NCBI GenBank assembly: GCA_964385465.1
Contig: CAYLPJ010000007.1
Span: 72,817 to 136,816 of the forward strand
DNA: 64,000 nt
Source of the DNA: CAYLPJ01 sp964385465
GTDB taxonomy: Bacteria; Planctomycetota; Phycisphaerae; SM23-33
Direction: 5' to 3'
Each line of letters opens with the position of its first letter. Position 1 is the first letter of the stretch. Positions 52,970 to 61,419 of this stretch are shown here, one piece after another. The notes beneath the pieces were generated by a model. The model did no database searches. It saw only the letters and a list, made by a program, of their open reading frames with translations, and had not been told where the DNA came from. The position numbers were made by a program, and so were the translations under genes.

Positions 52970-54034
52970 TCAGCGAAGCAGGCAGGCGTGGCGGTGGTCG
53001 GGGGTGTCGGGCATGGCGTCGAGGCCCGGGACCTCGCGGGCGCAGCGGGCGACGATCCGCACCCGCCGGCCGTGGCTGGAAATCTCGACGGTCTGGTCGG
53101 CAGGCAGCTCGCCGGCGACCTTGCGGGTCAGCGGGCACCTCGGGTGGAAGGGGCAGCCGGACGGCGGGTGGATCGGCGAGGGGACCTCGCCGGGCAGCGG
53201 CACGTGCGTCCGCCGGCGGGCCGGCTCGGGGCGGGGAATCGCCGCCATCAGCGACTGCGTGTACGGGTGCGTCGGGCGGGCGTACAACTCGTCCCGCCCG
53301 GCGGTCTCGACGATCCGTCCGAGGTACATCACGGCCACGTCGTCGGCGAAATGCTCGACGACCGCGAGGTTGTGGGCGATGAACAGGTACGTCAGCTTCA
53401 TCTCCTGCTGGAGGTCGTCGAGGAGGTTGAGGATCTGGGCCTGGATGGAGACGTCCAGGGCACTGACGGGCTCGTCGCAGACGATGAAGTCCGGGCCGGT
53501 GGCGAGGGCCCGTGCGACGCCGATCCGCTGGCGCTGCCCGCCGGAAAACTCGTGAGGGTAGCGGTCGGCGTAGGCACCCGAGAGGCCCACGCGCTCCAGC
53601 AGCCGCCCGACCTCCCGCCGACGCTGCCGCCGCGACATCCGCGTGTGAACGCGCAGCGGCTCGGCCACGATCGAGCCGACGGTCATCCGCGGGTTCAGCG
53701 AGCCGAACGGGTCCTGGAAGATCACCTGCATCCGTCGCCGCAGCGAACGCATCTGCCGGCCGGGAAGATCGAACAGCTCCATCCCGTCGAAGACGACCCG
53801 CCCCTCGGTGGCGGGCAGCAGCCGCAGGATGGTCCGCCCCACGGTGGTCTTGCCCGAGCCGCTCTCGCCGACGAGTCCGAGCGTCCGGCCGCGGCGGAGT
53901 GTCAGGTCCACGCCGTCTACCGCCCGGACATGGCCCTGGACCAACCCCAGCGCCCCGCCGCGAACGGGGAACCATGTCTTGAGCCCCTCGGCCGTCAGGA
54001 GGACGTCGTCGCGCTGTGCGGTGTCGGTGGTCAT
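52970..54034 (-). CDS. oppF: Oligopeptide ABC transporter ATP-binding protein (OppF/DppF type)
   Basis: The protein has 354 residues. Walker A is GESGSGKT (56-63), the signature is SGGQRQR and Walker B is FIVCDEPVSALD. The C-terminal oligo_HPY region has the Cys-rich CPFHPRCPL. It powers import of peptides or sugar oligomers together with OppD, forming the cytoplasmic ATPase pair. It starts 4 bp after the oppD stop and is the last gene of the operon. Opp, Dpp and Nik-type systems cannot be told apart from the sequence, so the substrate is open. Confidence 0.93.
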   Translation of the reverse strand: MTTDTAQRDDVLLTAEGLKTWFPVRGGALGLVQGHVRAVDGVDLTLRRGRTLGLVGESGSGKTTVGRTILRLLPATEGRVVFDGMELFDLPGRQMRSLRRRMQVIFQDPFGSLNPRMTVGSIVAEPLRVHTRMSRRQRRREVGRLLERVGLSGAYADRYPHEFSGGQRQRIGVARALATGPDFIVCDEPVSALDVSIQAQILNLLDDLQQEMKLTYLFIAHNLAVVEHFADDVAVMYLGRIVETAGRDELYARPTHPYTQSLMAAIPRPEPARRRTHVPLPGEVPSPIHPPSGCPFHPRCPLTRKVAGELPADQTVEISSHGRRVRIVARCAREVPGLDAMPDTPDHRHACLLR

Positions 54035-54038
54035 GTGT

Positions 54039-55163
54039 TCACTCGGCCGGGGCGCCCTCCGCGGGCCCGGCGGTGTCGGCGGGGCCGGGCGATTCGGCGT
54101 CCGATTCAGGCTGATCCTCCGTCTCGCCCTCGGCGGCGGTGGGGATGAACTCCGCCGGGTCGGACGCGGCGGCCCCCTCGTAGCCGGGCACTTCCCAGCA
54201 GGCCACCCAGTGCCGCGGGCGGACCTCCCGCAGGTCCGGCTCGAGGGTGCGGCACCGCTTGAGGTCGCAGCCGATCTCGCAGCGGGGATGGAACTTGCAG
54301 CCGCTGGGGAAGCTCAGCGGGTCCGGGACGGTCCCGGCGATCGTGTCCAGCCGTTGCTTCTTGTCGCCCAGGCGCGGCAGCGAGCGGAACAGCCCGCGGG
54401 TGTAGGGGTGCAGCGGCTCGTCGAACAGCGGCCGCACGCCCGCCAACTCGGCGAGCCGCGATGCGTACATGACGCCGACGGCATGGGCGGTCTCGGCGAC
54501 GACGGCGAGGTCGTGGGTGATCAGCAGGATGCTCAACGACTCGCCGCGCTGGAGTTCCCGCATGAGGTCGAGGATCTGCGCCTGGATGGTCACGTCCAGG
54601 GCGGTGGTCGGCTCGTCGGCGATCAGCAACCGCGGGCTGCACGACAGGGCCATCGCGATCATCACCCGCTGCCGCATCCCCCCCGAAAGCTGGTGGGGGT
54701 ACTCGTCGAACCGCTGTGTCGGGCCCGGGATGCCGACCTTGTCGAGCATCTCGATCGCCAGCCGCCGCCCCTCGGCCGGCGAGACCCGGCGGTGAAGGCG
54801 GATGGCCTCCACGATCTGGTTGCCGCACGTGAACACCGGGTTCAGGGAGGTCATCGGCTCCTGGAAGATCATGCTGACCCGCCGGCCGCGGACCTGCTGC
54901 ATCTGCTTCTCGTCCAGCTCCAGTAGCGACTGACCGTCGAGGCGGATGTCCCCTCCGACGACGCGTCCGGCGGGCTTCTCGACGAGCCCGATGATCGAGT
55001 AGGCGGTGACGCTCTTGCCGCAGCCGCTCTCTCCGACCAGCGCGAAGGTCTGCCCCTCGCCGATACCGAAACTCACCCCGTCGACGGCGCGGACGACGCC
55101 CCCGGTGGTGTGGAAGTGCGTCCGCAAGTCGCGAACCGTCAGCAGCGCTTTTGCGTCTTCCAT
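54039..55163 (-). CDS. oppD: Oligopeptide ABC transporter ATP-binding protein (OppD/DppD type)
   Basis: The protein has 374 residues. Walker A is GESGCGKS (44-51), the signature is LSGGMRQR and Walker B is LLIADEPTTALD. The oligo_HPY tail has four cysteines (CKFHPRCEIGCDLKRC), which may hold an iron-sulfur cluster as in some Dpp proteins. An acidic, low-complexity extension of about 45 residues at the C-terminus is unusual. It lies 97 bp after the oppC stop. Confidence 0.93.
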   Translation of the reverse strand: MEDAKALLTVRDLRTHFHTTGGVVRAVDGVSFGIGEGQTFALVGESGCGKSVTAYSIIGLVEKPAGRVVGGDIRLDGQSLLELDEKQMQQVRGRRVSMIFQEPMTSLNPVFTCGNQIVEAIRLHRRVSPAEGRRLAIEMLDKVGIPGPTQRFDEYPHQLSGGMRQRVMIAMALSCSPRLLIADEPTTALDVTIQAQILDLMRELQRGESLSILLITHDLAVVAETAHAVGVMYASRLAELAGVRPLFDEPLHPYTRGLFRSLPRLGDKKQRLDTIAGTVPDPLSFPSGCKFHPRCEIGCDLKRCRTLEPDLREVRPRHWVACWEVPGYEGAAASDPAEFIPTAAEGETEDQPESDAESPGPADTAGPAEGAPAE

Positions 55164-55260
55164 GCTCTCTCGTCGTGCCCCGTCATCTGCCGGGGCCTGT
55201 CTCTCGTCGCCTTGCCAACCGCCGACGTTCCCCCCGGCCGCCGGCCGCGGGCGCCGGCCA

Positions 55261-56193
55261 CTATGAAGTCCTGAGCTTGGGGTCGAGGGCGTCGCGGAGG
55301 CGGTCGCCGAAGATGTTCCACGCCAGGACGATGAAGAACGTCGCGACGACCGCGGCGGTGATCTCCCACCAGCGCCCGACCACCAGGTCCATCTTGGCCG
55401 CGTCGATCATCTTGCCCCAGCTCGGCAGGCGCTTGACGCCCAGCCCGAGGTAGCTCAGCGTCACCTCCGACATGATCGCGCCGTAGAAGCCCAGCGAAAA
55501 CTGAATGATGCCGATGTGCAGCACGTTGGGGATCACGTGGCGCAGAAGCGTCGGCAGCCCGGGCGTGCCGATCGCCCGCGCGGCCAGGACATAATCGAGT
55601 TGGCGAATCTTCATGGTCTCGGCGCGAACGAGCCTGCAAGTGCCGATCCAGGTCATCACACCGAGAGCGATGTACAGCCCGGCGATCCCGTCGAGGTCGA
55701 TCGCGAACCACGTGCCCTCGAAGAGCACCTTGTCCATGAAGGCGAAGCGGATGGCGATCAGTCGGATGATCCCCGGGATGCTGGCCAGCGTGGTGAACAG
55801 CCAGACGATCGCGTCGTCGATCCACCCGCCGTAGTAGCCGGCGATCGCCCCCAGCAGCATGCCCAGCGGCACGGCGATGATGTTGGCCATGAAGGCCACC
55901 GTCATGCTCGTCCGCGCACCGAGGAACGTCTTCTGGAGCACGGACCGCCCGAAGACGTCCGTGCCCAGCCAGTACTCGCCCGACGGCGCGGCGTTGATGT
56001 TGTCGTAGTCGTAGCTCTCCTTCCAGCCGGCGAAGGCGAGCGGAGAGATCAGTGCGACGGCGACGTAGAAGGCGATGATGCCCAGACAGATCATGGCCGC
56101 GGGATCGCGCTTCAGGCGGCGGACGGCGTCGGACCAGAGGCTGCGTCCTCCGGTCTCGCCGTCGATCGGTGTTGTCGCGGTCGTGGCGGTCAT
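55261..56193 (-). CDS. oppC: Oligopeptide ABC transporter permease (OppC/DppC type)
   Basis: The protein has 310 residues from ATG 56193. Six membrane helices are visible and an EAA-type loop follows the fourth (RAIGTPGLPTLLRHVIPN). The N-terminal soluble segment with GTDVFGRSVLQKTFLGAR is typical of the OppC family. Compared with many OppC proteins there is an extra stretch of about 20 residues (RFAFMDKVLFEGTWFAIDLDG) between two helices. It forms the membrane channel with OppB and starts 8 bp after the oppB stop. Confidence 0.92.
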   Translation of the reverse strand: MTATTATTPIDGETGGRSLWSDAVRRLKRDPAAMICLGIIAFYVAVALISPLAFAGWKESYDYDNINAAPSGEYWLGTDVFGRSVLQKTFLGARTSMTVAFMANIIAVPLGMLLGAIAGYYGGWIDDAIVWLFTTLASIPGIIRLIAIRFAFMDKVLFEGTWFAIDLDGIAGLYIALGVMTWIGTCRLVRAETMKIRQLDYVLAARAIGTPGLPTLLRHVIPNVLHIGIIQFSLGFYGAIMSEVTLSYLGLGVKRLPSWGKMIDAAKMDLVVGRWWEITAAVVATFFIVLAWNIFGDRLRDALDPKLRTS

Positions 56194-56201
56194 CTGGTTT
56201 C

Positions 56202-57116
56202 TCAGCTCAAACGGACGCGGGGATCGACGACGGCGTAGAGCACGTCGGTAATCAGCAGCGCCAGCACGTAGACAAGGCTCAGCAGGAACGTCAGTCCGGT
56301 GACGATGGGCACGTCGCGCCGGGAGATGCTGTCGATCATCAGGTCGCCGAGCCCGGGGACGCCGAAAAACCGCTCCAGCAGCAGGCTGCCCATGATCAAG
56401 AACGGGATCGCGGCGATCAGGTTGGTCAGGATCGGAAGCATGGAGTTGCGGATCACGTGGCGGAACAGCACCGTCGTCAGCGGCGCGCCCTTGGCGCGGG
56501 CGGTGCGGACGTAGTCCTGGCCGATCTGGTCGAGGATCACCGTCCGGTAGAACCGCACGGACATACCCAGCCCGGCGACGACGCTGATGCCGATCGGAAC
56601 GAAGATGTTCGCCCGGTAGCGCAGGCCCCACATGGCGGGGGGGTAGATATTCGCCATCAGCAGTTGCCCGAGAATCATGTAGGCCAGGAAGGGGATGCAC
56701 ATCCCCACCACGCTGAGGAACACGCCGACGCGGTCGATCCACGTGTCGCGGTAGTAGGCCACGAAACAACTGACGATCAGCGCGAGCATCCACCCGATGG
56801 CCATCGCGGGCACCGTCAGCGCGAGGCTGTACTTGGCCCGGCGGGCGAGAATCGCGGTGAGCTTCTGCTCGGTCTGGTAGCTCTTGCTCTGGAAGGTGAC
56901 GCTGTTGACGAGGTGGTCGAGGAACTGCTGAGGCCAGGGGCGGTCCAGCCCGTGCTTGTGCAGCCAGGTCTCGCGGGCCTCGGCGCCGAGCTTGGGGTTG
57001 ACGTAGTCGGCCGAGACGTCCCCGGCGATCACGCGGAACAACAGGAACGTCAGCAGCATGACACCGAAGACGGTGAAGACGGCCTGGACGAGCCGGCGAA
57101 AGATGAACCGGAGCAT
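56202..57116 (-). CDS. oppB: Oligopeptide ABC transporter permease (OppB/DppB type)
   Basis: The protein has 304 residues from ATG 57116 (MLRFIFRRLVQAVFTVFGVMLL). Six membrane helices and an EAA loop (RAKGAPLTTVLFRHVIRNS) are visible. A long periplasmic loop after the first helix (35-95) is normal for OppB. It starts 5 bp after the substrate-binding protein gene. Confidence 0.92.
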   Translation of the reverse strand: MLRFIFRRLVQAVFTVFGVMLLTFLLFRVIAGDVSADYVNPKLGAEARETWLHKHGLDRPWPQQFLDHLVNSVTFQSKSYQTEQKLTAILARRAKYSLALTVPAMAIGWMLALIVSCFVAYYRDTWIDRVGVFLSVVGMCIPFLAYMILGQLLMANIYPPAMWGLRYRANIFVPIGISVVAGLGMSVRFYRTVILDQIGQDYVRTARAKGAPLTTVLFRHVIRNSMLPILTNLIAAIPFLIMGSLLLERFFGVPGLGDLMIDSISRRDVPIVTGLTFLLSLVYVLALLITDVLYAVVDPRVRLS

Positions 57117-57121
57117 GGCGG

Positions 57122-59029
57122 CTACCTCCCGCCCATGCGTCGGCGGAGGTCGACGTCGATCCGCCGGTAGCGGCTGAACCCGTAGCCGATGGGGTGGGGC
57201 TTGACGTTCTTGACCCACTCGTATCGAAGCAGGAAGCTCTGCGGCTCGCTGAGCAGCAGCACCGGGCAGTCTTCGCAGATCATGTGCATCATCTGAACGT
57301 AGATCGCCATCCGCTCCGGCGAGTCCGGCATGGTGCGGACTTGCTCGTACAGGCGGTCGAACTCGGCGTTGGCGTAATTCGTGTTGTTCGTGCCCTTCTT
57401 GATGTTCGGGCCGTAGAAGAGCTGGAGGAAGTTCTCGGCGTCCGGGTAATCGGCATGCCAGCCCATCGTGTACAATTGCACGTTCTTGTTGTGGACCTTC
57501 TTCTGAAGCGTCGGCCAGTCGTTGTAGACCGGCTTGACCGGCACGCCGACCTTCTGGAACTGCTGCTGGACGAATTCGCCGAAGCGGACCAACGACTGGT
57601 CCCGCCCGGGCAGGTCCAGCTTCAGCTCGGGGATCTCCCCGTCTACAAGCTGCCCGGCGGCAGCGAGTTCCTGCTTCGCCTGCTCGAGCTTCTCCCGGGC
57701 GGCCTCGACGTCCAGGCGGTAGTACGGCCCGGGCCCGGCCTCGGCCCAGCCCTTGAAACTGCTGGGGATGATGGTCACCGCCCGCTTGCCCCGCCCGTTG
57801 TAGAGGACCTTGATATGGTTCTCGACGTCGTAGGCCAGACACAGCGCCTGGCGGAGGGACTTGCTGGCCCCGACGACCTCGTCCTCCATGTTGAAGGCGA
57901 GCCAGTAGATCGCCGGGCTGCTGTACTTCGTCAGCACGATGCCCTTGGACCTCCAGGACTCCGACAGGCCGCGGTCCGGCGTGATGACGAACTCGAACGC
58001 CTCCCGCGGAATGCCGCTCAGGTCCGTCTGCTTCGACAGGAACCGCATCCACGCCGAGTAGGTCTCGGCCACGTAGTCCAGGTGCAGCACGTCGATGAAG
58101 GGCACGGGCTTGCCGGCGTCTTCGAGCAGTCCGGCCTCGCGGTCTTCCGGCTCGCCCTCGGCGGGGTAGAGTTGGGTGCGGAAGTCGGGATTGCGGACCA
58201 TGACGATCTTCTTCTTCCGCTCGAAGGTCCGCAGCACGTACGGCCCGGTGCCGACGACCATCTTCGCCTCGCGGAACTCCGTGGACCGCTGGGCGGGGGG
58301 GATTTCCCGCCGTCCGCCGTGGCCGTCGGCCTCGGTCGCCAGCCAGTAGTCCACCGCCTCGCGGGCGACCGGGGCGTAGACGTGCATCGCCAGGACGTAG
58401 CGGAACTGCGGGAACCGCTCGGTCAGGCGGATGCGCAGCGTGCGGGCATCGACAGCCTCGAGCCCCTCGACCGGCAGATCGTACCGCGAGAAGTCGCCGA
58501 TGGTGTAGGTCCGGGACTTCTCCCGCCACGCATCCAGCCCGGCGACGCGCCCGCTGAGGAACGCCCAGGACAGCCCGGCGTTGACGTGGTAGTCCGCGCA
58601 CCGCTTCATCGCCAGGACGAAGTCCCCGGCCCGCACCGGGCGGGTGCGGGGGCGCGGCGGGTCGCTTCCGGGCTCGAAGCCGAAGCACTCGTTGCGATGG
58701 AAGACGACGTCCGGCTTGAGCCGGATCGTGTAGACCAGCCCGTCGTCGGAGACCTCCGGCATGTTCGCCGCAAGCTGGGGGACGACGGTGACGGGGCGAT
58801 TGAGGAAATGGTACGTGTAGAGCCCCTCGTAGAAGTTGCCCTGGATGCCGCTGCTGGTGGTGTCCCCGCACGTGGCGGGGTCCACGGACTTCACCGCCGA
58901 ACTGTAGCTGTCCCACGCGACGACCTTGCCCTCGTACAGCTCGGCGGACTCATCGGCCGGCAGCAGCAGGAAGACCGACAGCACCACACCCACCACGACG
59001 GCCAACGAGATGATGTAGAACCACTTCAT
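57122..59029 (-). CDS. oppA: Membrane-anchored oligopeptide ABC transporter substrate-binding protein
   Basis: The protein has 635 residues, SBP_bac_5 family. An N-terminal helix (4-24) has no lipobox and no clear cleavage site, so it is probably membrane-anchored. Conserved blocks are VYTIRLKPDVVFH, VVGTGPYVL, AIYWLAFNM, LRQALCLAYDVENHIKVLYNG and LYTMGWHADYPDAENFLQLFYG. Peptides are the usual ligand. Downstream permease and ATPase genes follow in order with small gaps. Confidence 0.92.
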   Translation of the reverse strand: MKWFYIISLAVVVGVVLSVFLLLPADESAELYEGKVVAWDSYSSAVKSVDPATCGDTTSSGIQGNFYEGLYTYHFLNRPVTVVPQLAANMPEVSDDGLVYTIRLKPDVVFHRNECFGFEPGSDPPRPRTRPVRAGDFVLAMKRCADYHVNAGLSWAFLSGRVAGLDAWREKSRTYTIGDFSRYDLPVEGLEAVDARTLRIRLTERFPQFRYVLAMHVYAPVAREAVDYWLATEADGHGGRREIPPAQRSTEFREAKMVVGTGPYVLRTFERKKKIVMVRNPDFRTQLYPAEGEPEDREAGLLEDAGKPVPFIDVLHLDYVAETYSAWMRFLSKQTDLSGIPREAFEFVITPDRGLSESWRSKGIVLTKYSSPAIYWLAFNMEDEVVGASKSLRQALCLAYDVENHIKVLYNGRGKRAVTIIPSSFKGWAEAGPGPYYRLDVEAAREKLEQAKQELAAAGQLVDGEIPELKLDLPGRDQSLVRFGEFVQQQFQKVGVPVKPVYNDWPTLQKKVHNKNVQLYTMGWHADYPDAENFLQLFYGPNIKKGTNNTNYANAEFDRLYEQVRTMPDSPERMAIYVQMMHMICEDCPVLLLSEPQSFLLRYEWVKNVKPHPIGYGFSRYRRIDVDLRRRMGGR

Positions 59030-59087
59030 GCGTCGGTGGGATCCGTGTCGGTTTCGGGCCGGTCACCGCGCCCGCGACGGGCTTGCT

Positions 59088-60350
59088 TCACTCGGCCGGG
59101 GCGGTCGTGGGCGTCTCGGTCGCGATCAGGTCCTTGGGATGCTGGACGCCCTGCTCCTCCAGGTCATCGATCCACTTGAGCACGCCGAGGCGGACCTGCG
59201 CCCCCCGGGCGGCGCCGGCATCGCGAAGCGGGTTGGTGATGTGCCGCTTGCCCAGGGCAGGCTGCTCCGTCGTCAACTGGTTCAGCACCCGCTCGCACTC
59301 CTTGAGCATCAGCGACAACGACGAGACCGCACGCTGGGCCTCGCTGTATCGGGCCGCCAAAGCCTCGGCGTCCGCCAGGCCGAACTTCTCGGCCAGGGCG
59401 TCGATCGCCGGCCGCATCGTCTCGGCCATCTCCGGGTCGCCCGTGCGGGCCTGGACGGCCTTGGTCGCCGCGGCCAGGAGCTTCTCGGCCTCGTCGAAGC
59501 CGATCGAGCCGGTGTAGGCGATGTTGGCGAGCATCTGGAGCATCGCCTTGCGGTCGATCTCCTCGCCGAGCCCGTTGGCCAGCAGGCTCAGGGAGACCAC
59601 GCCGGTGCGCCCGGCCTCCGCGGCTGCGGGATCGGGACTGGCGGTCGCCTTGCAGAGCGTGTTCCAGTGCTGGCGGAGGATGTCGAAGAGCTTCTTCTGC
59701 CCCACCCGCCAGGCCGCGGGGGAGACGCCGGAGTCCGGCTCGGGATTCGGCGCCAAGCGGAACATGGCGACGATCTTCCCGAGCACCTCGGCGTCGCTCT
59801 CCTCGGCCAGGCGGAGCTGGAGAGCCTTGTACATCGCCACGGCAAGGTCGGCGCCTTCGGCGATGGCGGCGGCGCGAATGTCAGCGTAGGCGTCCCAGCC
59901 GTAGTACCGCACGGCCGGGTTGGCGTGGCGGACCATCGCGTCGGCAAGGCCCACGATATTGGGCCGGCCCGCCCGCCCCGCCGCGATGGCCAGGTTCACT
60001 TCCCGGAGGCGCTGCAGCGCGTCGGCCTTTTCGGCCACGGCGGTCAGGAACGCCTGCCCCCGCTTGGCCAGGCTGGCGGCAAACGCGCCGCGGTAGGCCT
60101 CGGCGTCCGGGCCGTACTTGGTCCACGCGCCCAGCAGCATCCCGCGGGCGTTGGTGATCGCCGCCGGATCGGTGGTCTCGGCCATCACGTCCAGCCAGTG
60201 GCCGACGAAGGCGTCCACCTGGTCTCGCTGGCTGTCCGACAGCCCGTTGAGGGCGGCGCTGCGCGGCAGGTTCAGGACGGGGGCGGCGGCGGCGGTCCCC
60301 GCCGCCAGCACCGCCAGCCACATTACCGAAAGGCCAGAGAGGGTCTTCAT
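59088..60350 (-). CDS. Exported helical protein of unknown function
   Basis: The protein has 420 residues from ATG 60350, with a signal peptide (about 1-22, ending TAAAA). A longer frame to 60425 is less likely because a promoter -10 lies inside it. The mature protein is almost all helical, with no recognised domain; it contains LSDSQRDQVDAFVGHWLD and VGQKKLFDILRQHW. It is the first gene of the apparent transporter operon (58 bp to oppA), so it may be an accessory periplasmic protein, though this is inferred from position only. Confidence 0.6.
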   Translation of the reverse strand: MKTLSGLSVMWLAVLAAGTAAAAPVLNLPRSAALNGLSDSQRDQVDAFVGHWLDVMAETTDPAAITNARGMLLGAWTKYGPDAEAYRGAFAASLAKRGQAFLTAVAEKADALQRLREVNLAIAAGRAGRPNIVGLADAMVRHANPAVRYYGWDAYADIRAAAIAEGADLAVAMYKALQLRLAEESDAEVLGKIVAMFRLAPNPEPDSGVSPAAWRVGQKKLFDILRQHWNTLCKATASPDPAAAEAGRTGVVSLSLLANGLGEEIDRKAMLQMLANIAYTGSIGFDEAEKLLAAATKAVQARTGDPEMAETMRPAIDALAEKFGLADAEALAARYSEAQRAVSSLSLMLKECERVLNQLTTEQPALGKRHITNPLRDAGAARGAQVRLGVLKWIDDLEEQGVQHPKDLIATETPTTAPAE

Positions 60351-60408
60351 CCGCGTCGATCTCCATGCAGTCGCCCGGCGAGGGCGCGGTCGAATGGCTT
60401 CTGCGGCG

Positions 60409-60438
60409 ATGCTATGCCCCGCCAACCGGGGGTGTCAA
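60409..60438 (-). promoter_or_regulatory. Promoter for the transporter operon (minus strand)
   Basis: On the minus strand TTGACA (60438-60433) and TAGCAT (60414-60409) are separated by 18 bp. Transcription would start near 60402, giving a leader of about 50 bases before ATG 60350. It is divergent from the rex promoter. Confidence 0.5.
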
Positions 60439-60455
60439 GCACGATCTGGCGGGCC

Positions 60456-60484
60456 TTGACCGCCGCCGGCGGCAGGCCTATCAT
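60456..60484 (+). promoter_or_regulatory. Promoter for rex
   Basis: TTGACC (60456-60461) and TATCAT (60479-60484) are 17 bp apart, matching the consensus at five of six bases in each hexamer. The start would be near 60491, about 80 bases before the rex ATG. No TTGTGA-type Rex box is evident nearby, so autoregulation is not supported. Confidence 0.6.
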
Positions 60485-60569
60485 GCTGCCCGGTGTCAGC
60501 GACTCGGCCGGGGTCCCGACGCACCCGGCGCACACGAGGGCGGGAGGCCCGCCCCGGCGGACCTCAACA

Positions 60570-61214
60570 ATGAAGAATCAGTCCATCCCATCCCCGGCGG
60601 TGTGGCGGCTCAGCCTGTACCTCCGCCAGTTGGAGCACCTCGCCGCCCACGGCGTGGAGAAGGTCTCCAGCCGCCGACTGGCCGAGACCCTCCAGGCCAC
60701 CGACGCCCAGGTCCGCAAGGACCTCGCCTACTTCGGGCAGTTCGGCCAGCCGGGCGTGGGCTACCGCGTCGGCGACCTGATCGACGAGCTCCGCCGCATC
60801 CTCCGCACCGACCGGCTCTGGCCCGTCGCGGTCGTCGGCACCGGCGACCTCGGCCGGGCGCTCGTCCGTCACCAGCGGTTCGCCCGCAAGGGCTTCGACC
60901 TGGCGGCCGCCTTCGACACCGCCGCGGAGATCGTCGGCTCGAAGGTCGGGCGGGTGACGGTGCAGCACGTCGACGAGCTCGCCGAGACGGTCCGGCGGCT
61001 GGGCATCCGCGTGGCGATCATCGCCGTGCCCCCCGACGCCGCCCAGGACGTCGCCGACCGCCTCTGCGCCGCGGGGGTCCGGGGCATCCTGAACTTCGCT
61101 CCCACCTCGCTGCAAACCCCCGAGGGCGTGACCGTCCGCCAGGTCGACCACGCCGCCCAGTTGGAGCAGCTCAGCTTCCACGTGGGACAGGACCAGGAGG
61201 ACGGCGGCCGTTAG
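60570..61214 (+). CDS. rex: Redox-sensing transcriptional repressor Rex
   Basis: The protein has 214 residues from ATG 60570 (MKNQSIPSPAVWRLSLYLR). The N-terminal winged helix has SSRRLAETLQATDAQVRKDL, including the DLAYFGQFG(Q)PGVGY region typical of Rex. The C-terminal Rossmann domain has VVGTGDLGRAL, and the end carries the swapped helix. Rex releases DNA when NADH/NAD+ is high and controls fermentation and respiration genes. It is monocistronic by spacing (205 bp to the next gene). Confidence 0.94.
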   Translation: MKNQSIPSPAVWRLSLYLRQLEHLAAHGVEKVSSRRLAETLQATDAQVRKDLAYFGQFGQPGVGYRVGDLIDELRRILRTDRLWPVAVVGTGDLGRALVRHQRFARKGFDLAAAFDTAAEIVGSKVGRVTVQHVDELAETVRRLGIRVAIIAVPPDAAQDVADRLCAAGVRGILNFAPTSLQTPEGVTVRQVDHAAQLEQLSFHVGQDQEDGGR

Positions 61215-61419
61215 CCCGCAGCCACTGGCCCGATGCAGCCGGCCGCCGGGTGCTCGCCACCGGCAGCGAAATGCGTTCCGTACGAAACCCCCGCTATCCT
61301 CTTGCCCCCGCCGCGTTGGTATGGTGCAATCCCCGCGTTTTGCGGTTCGCGGTTCGCCGCGCAGCTCCGGGGTCGGGCCCCGGCAGCCGGGCGGCGGCGA
61401 GGAAGGAACAGGACGGATC

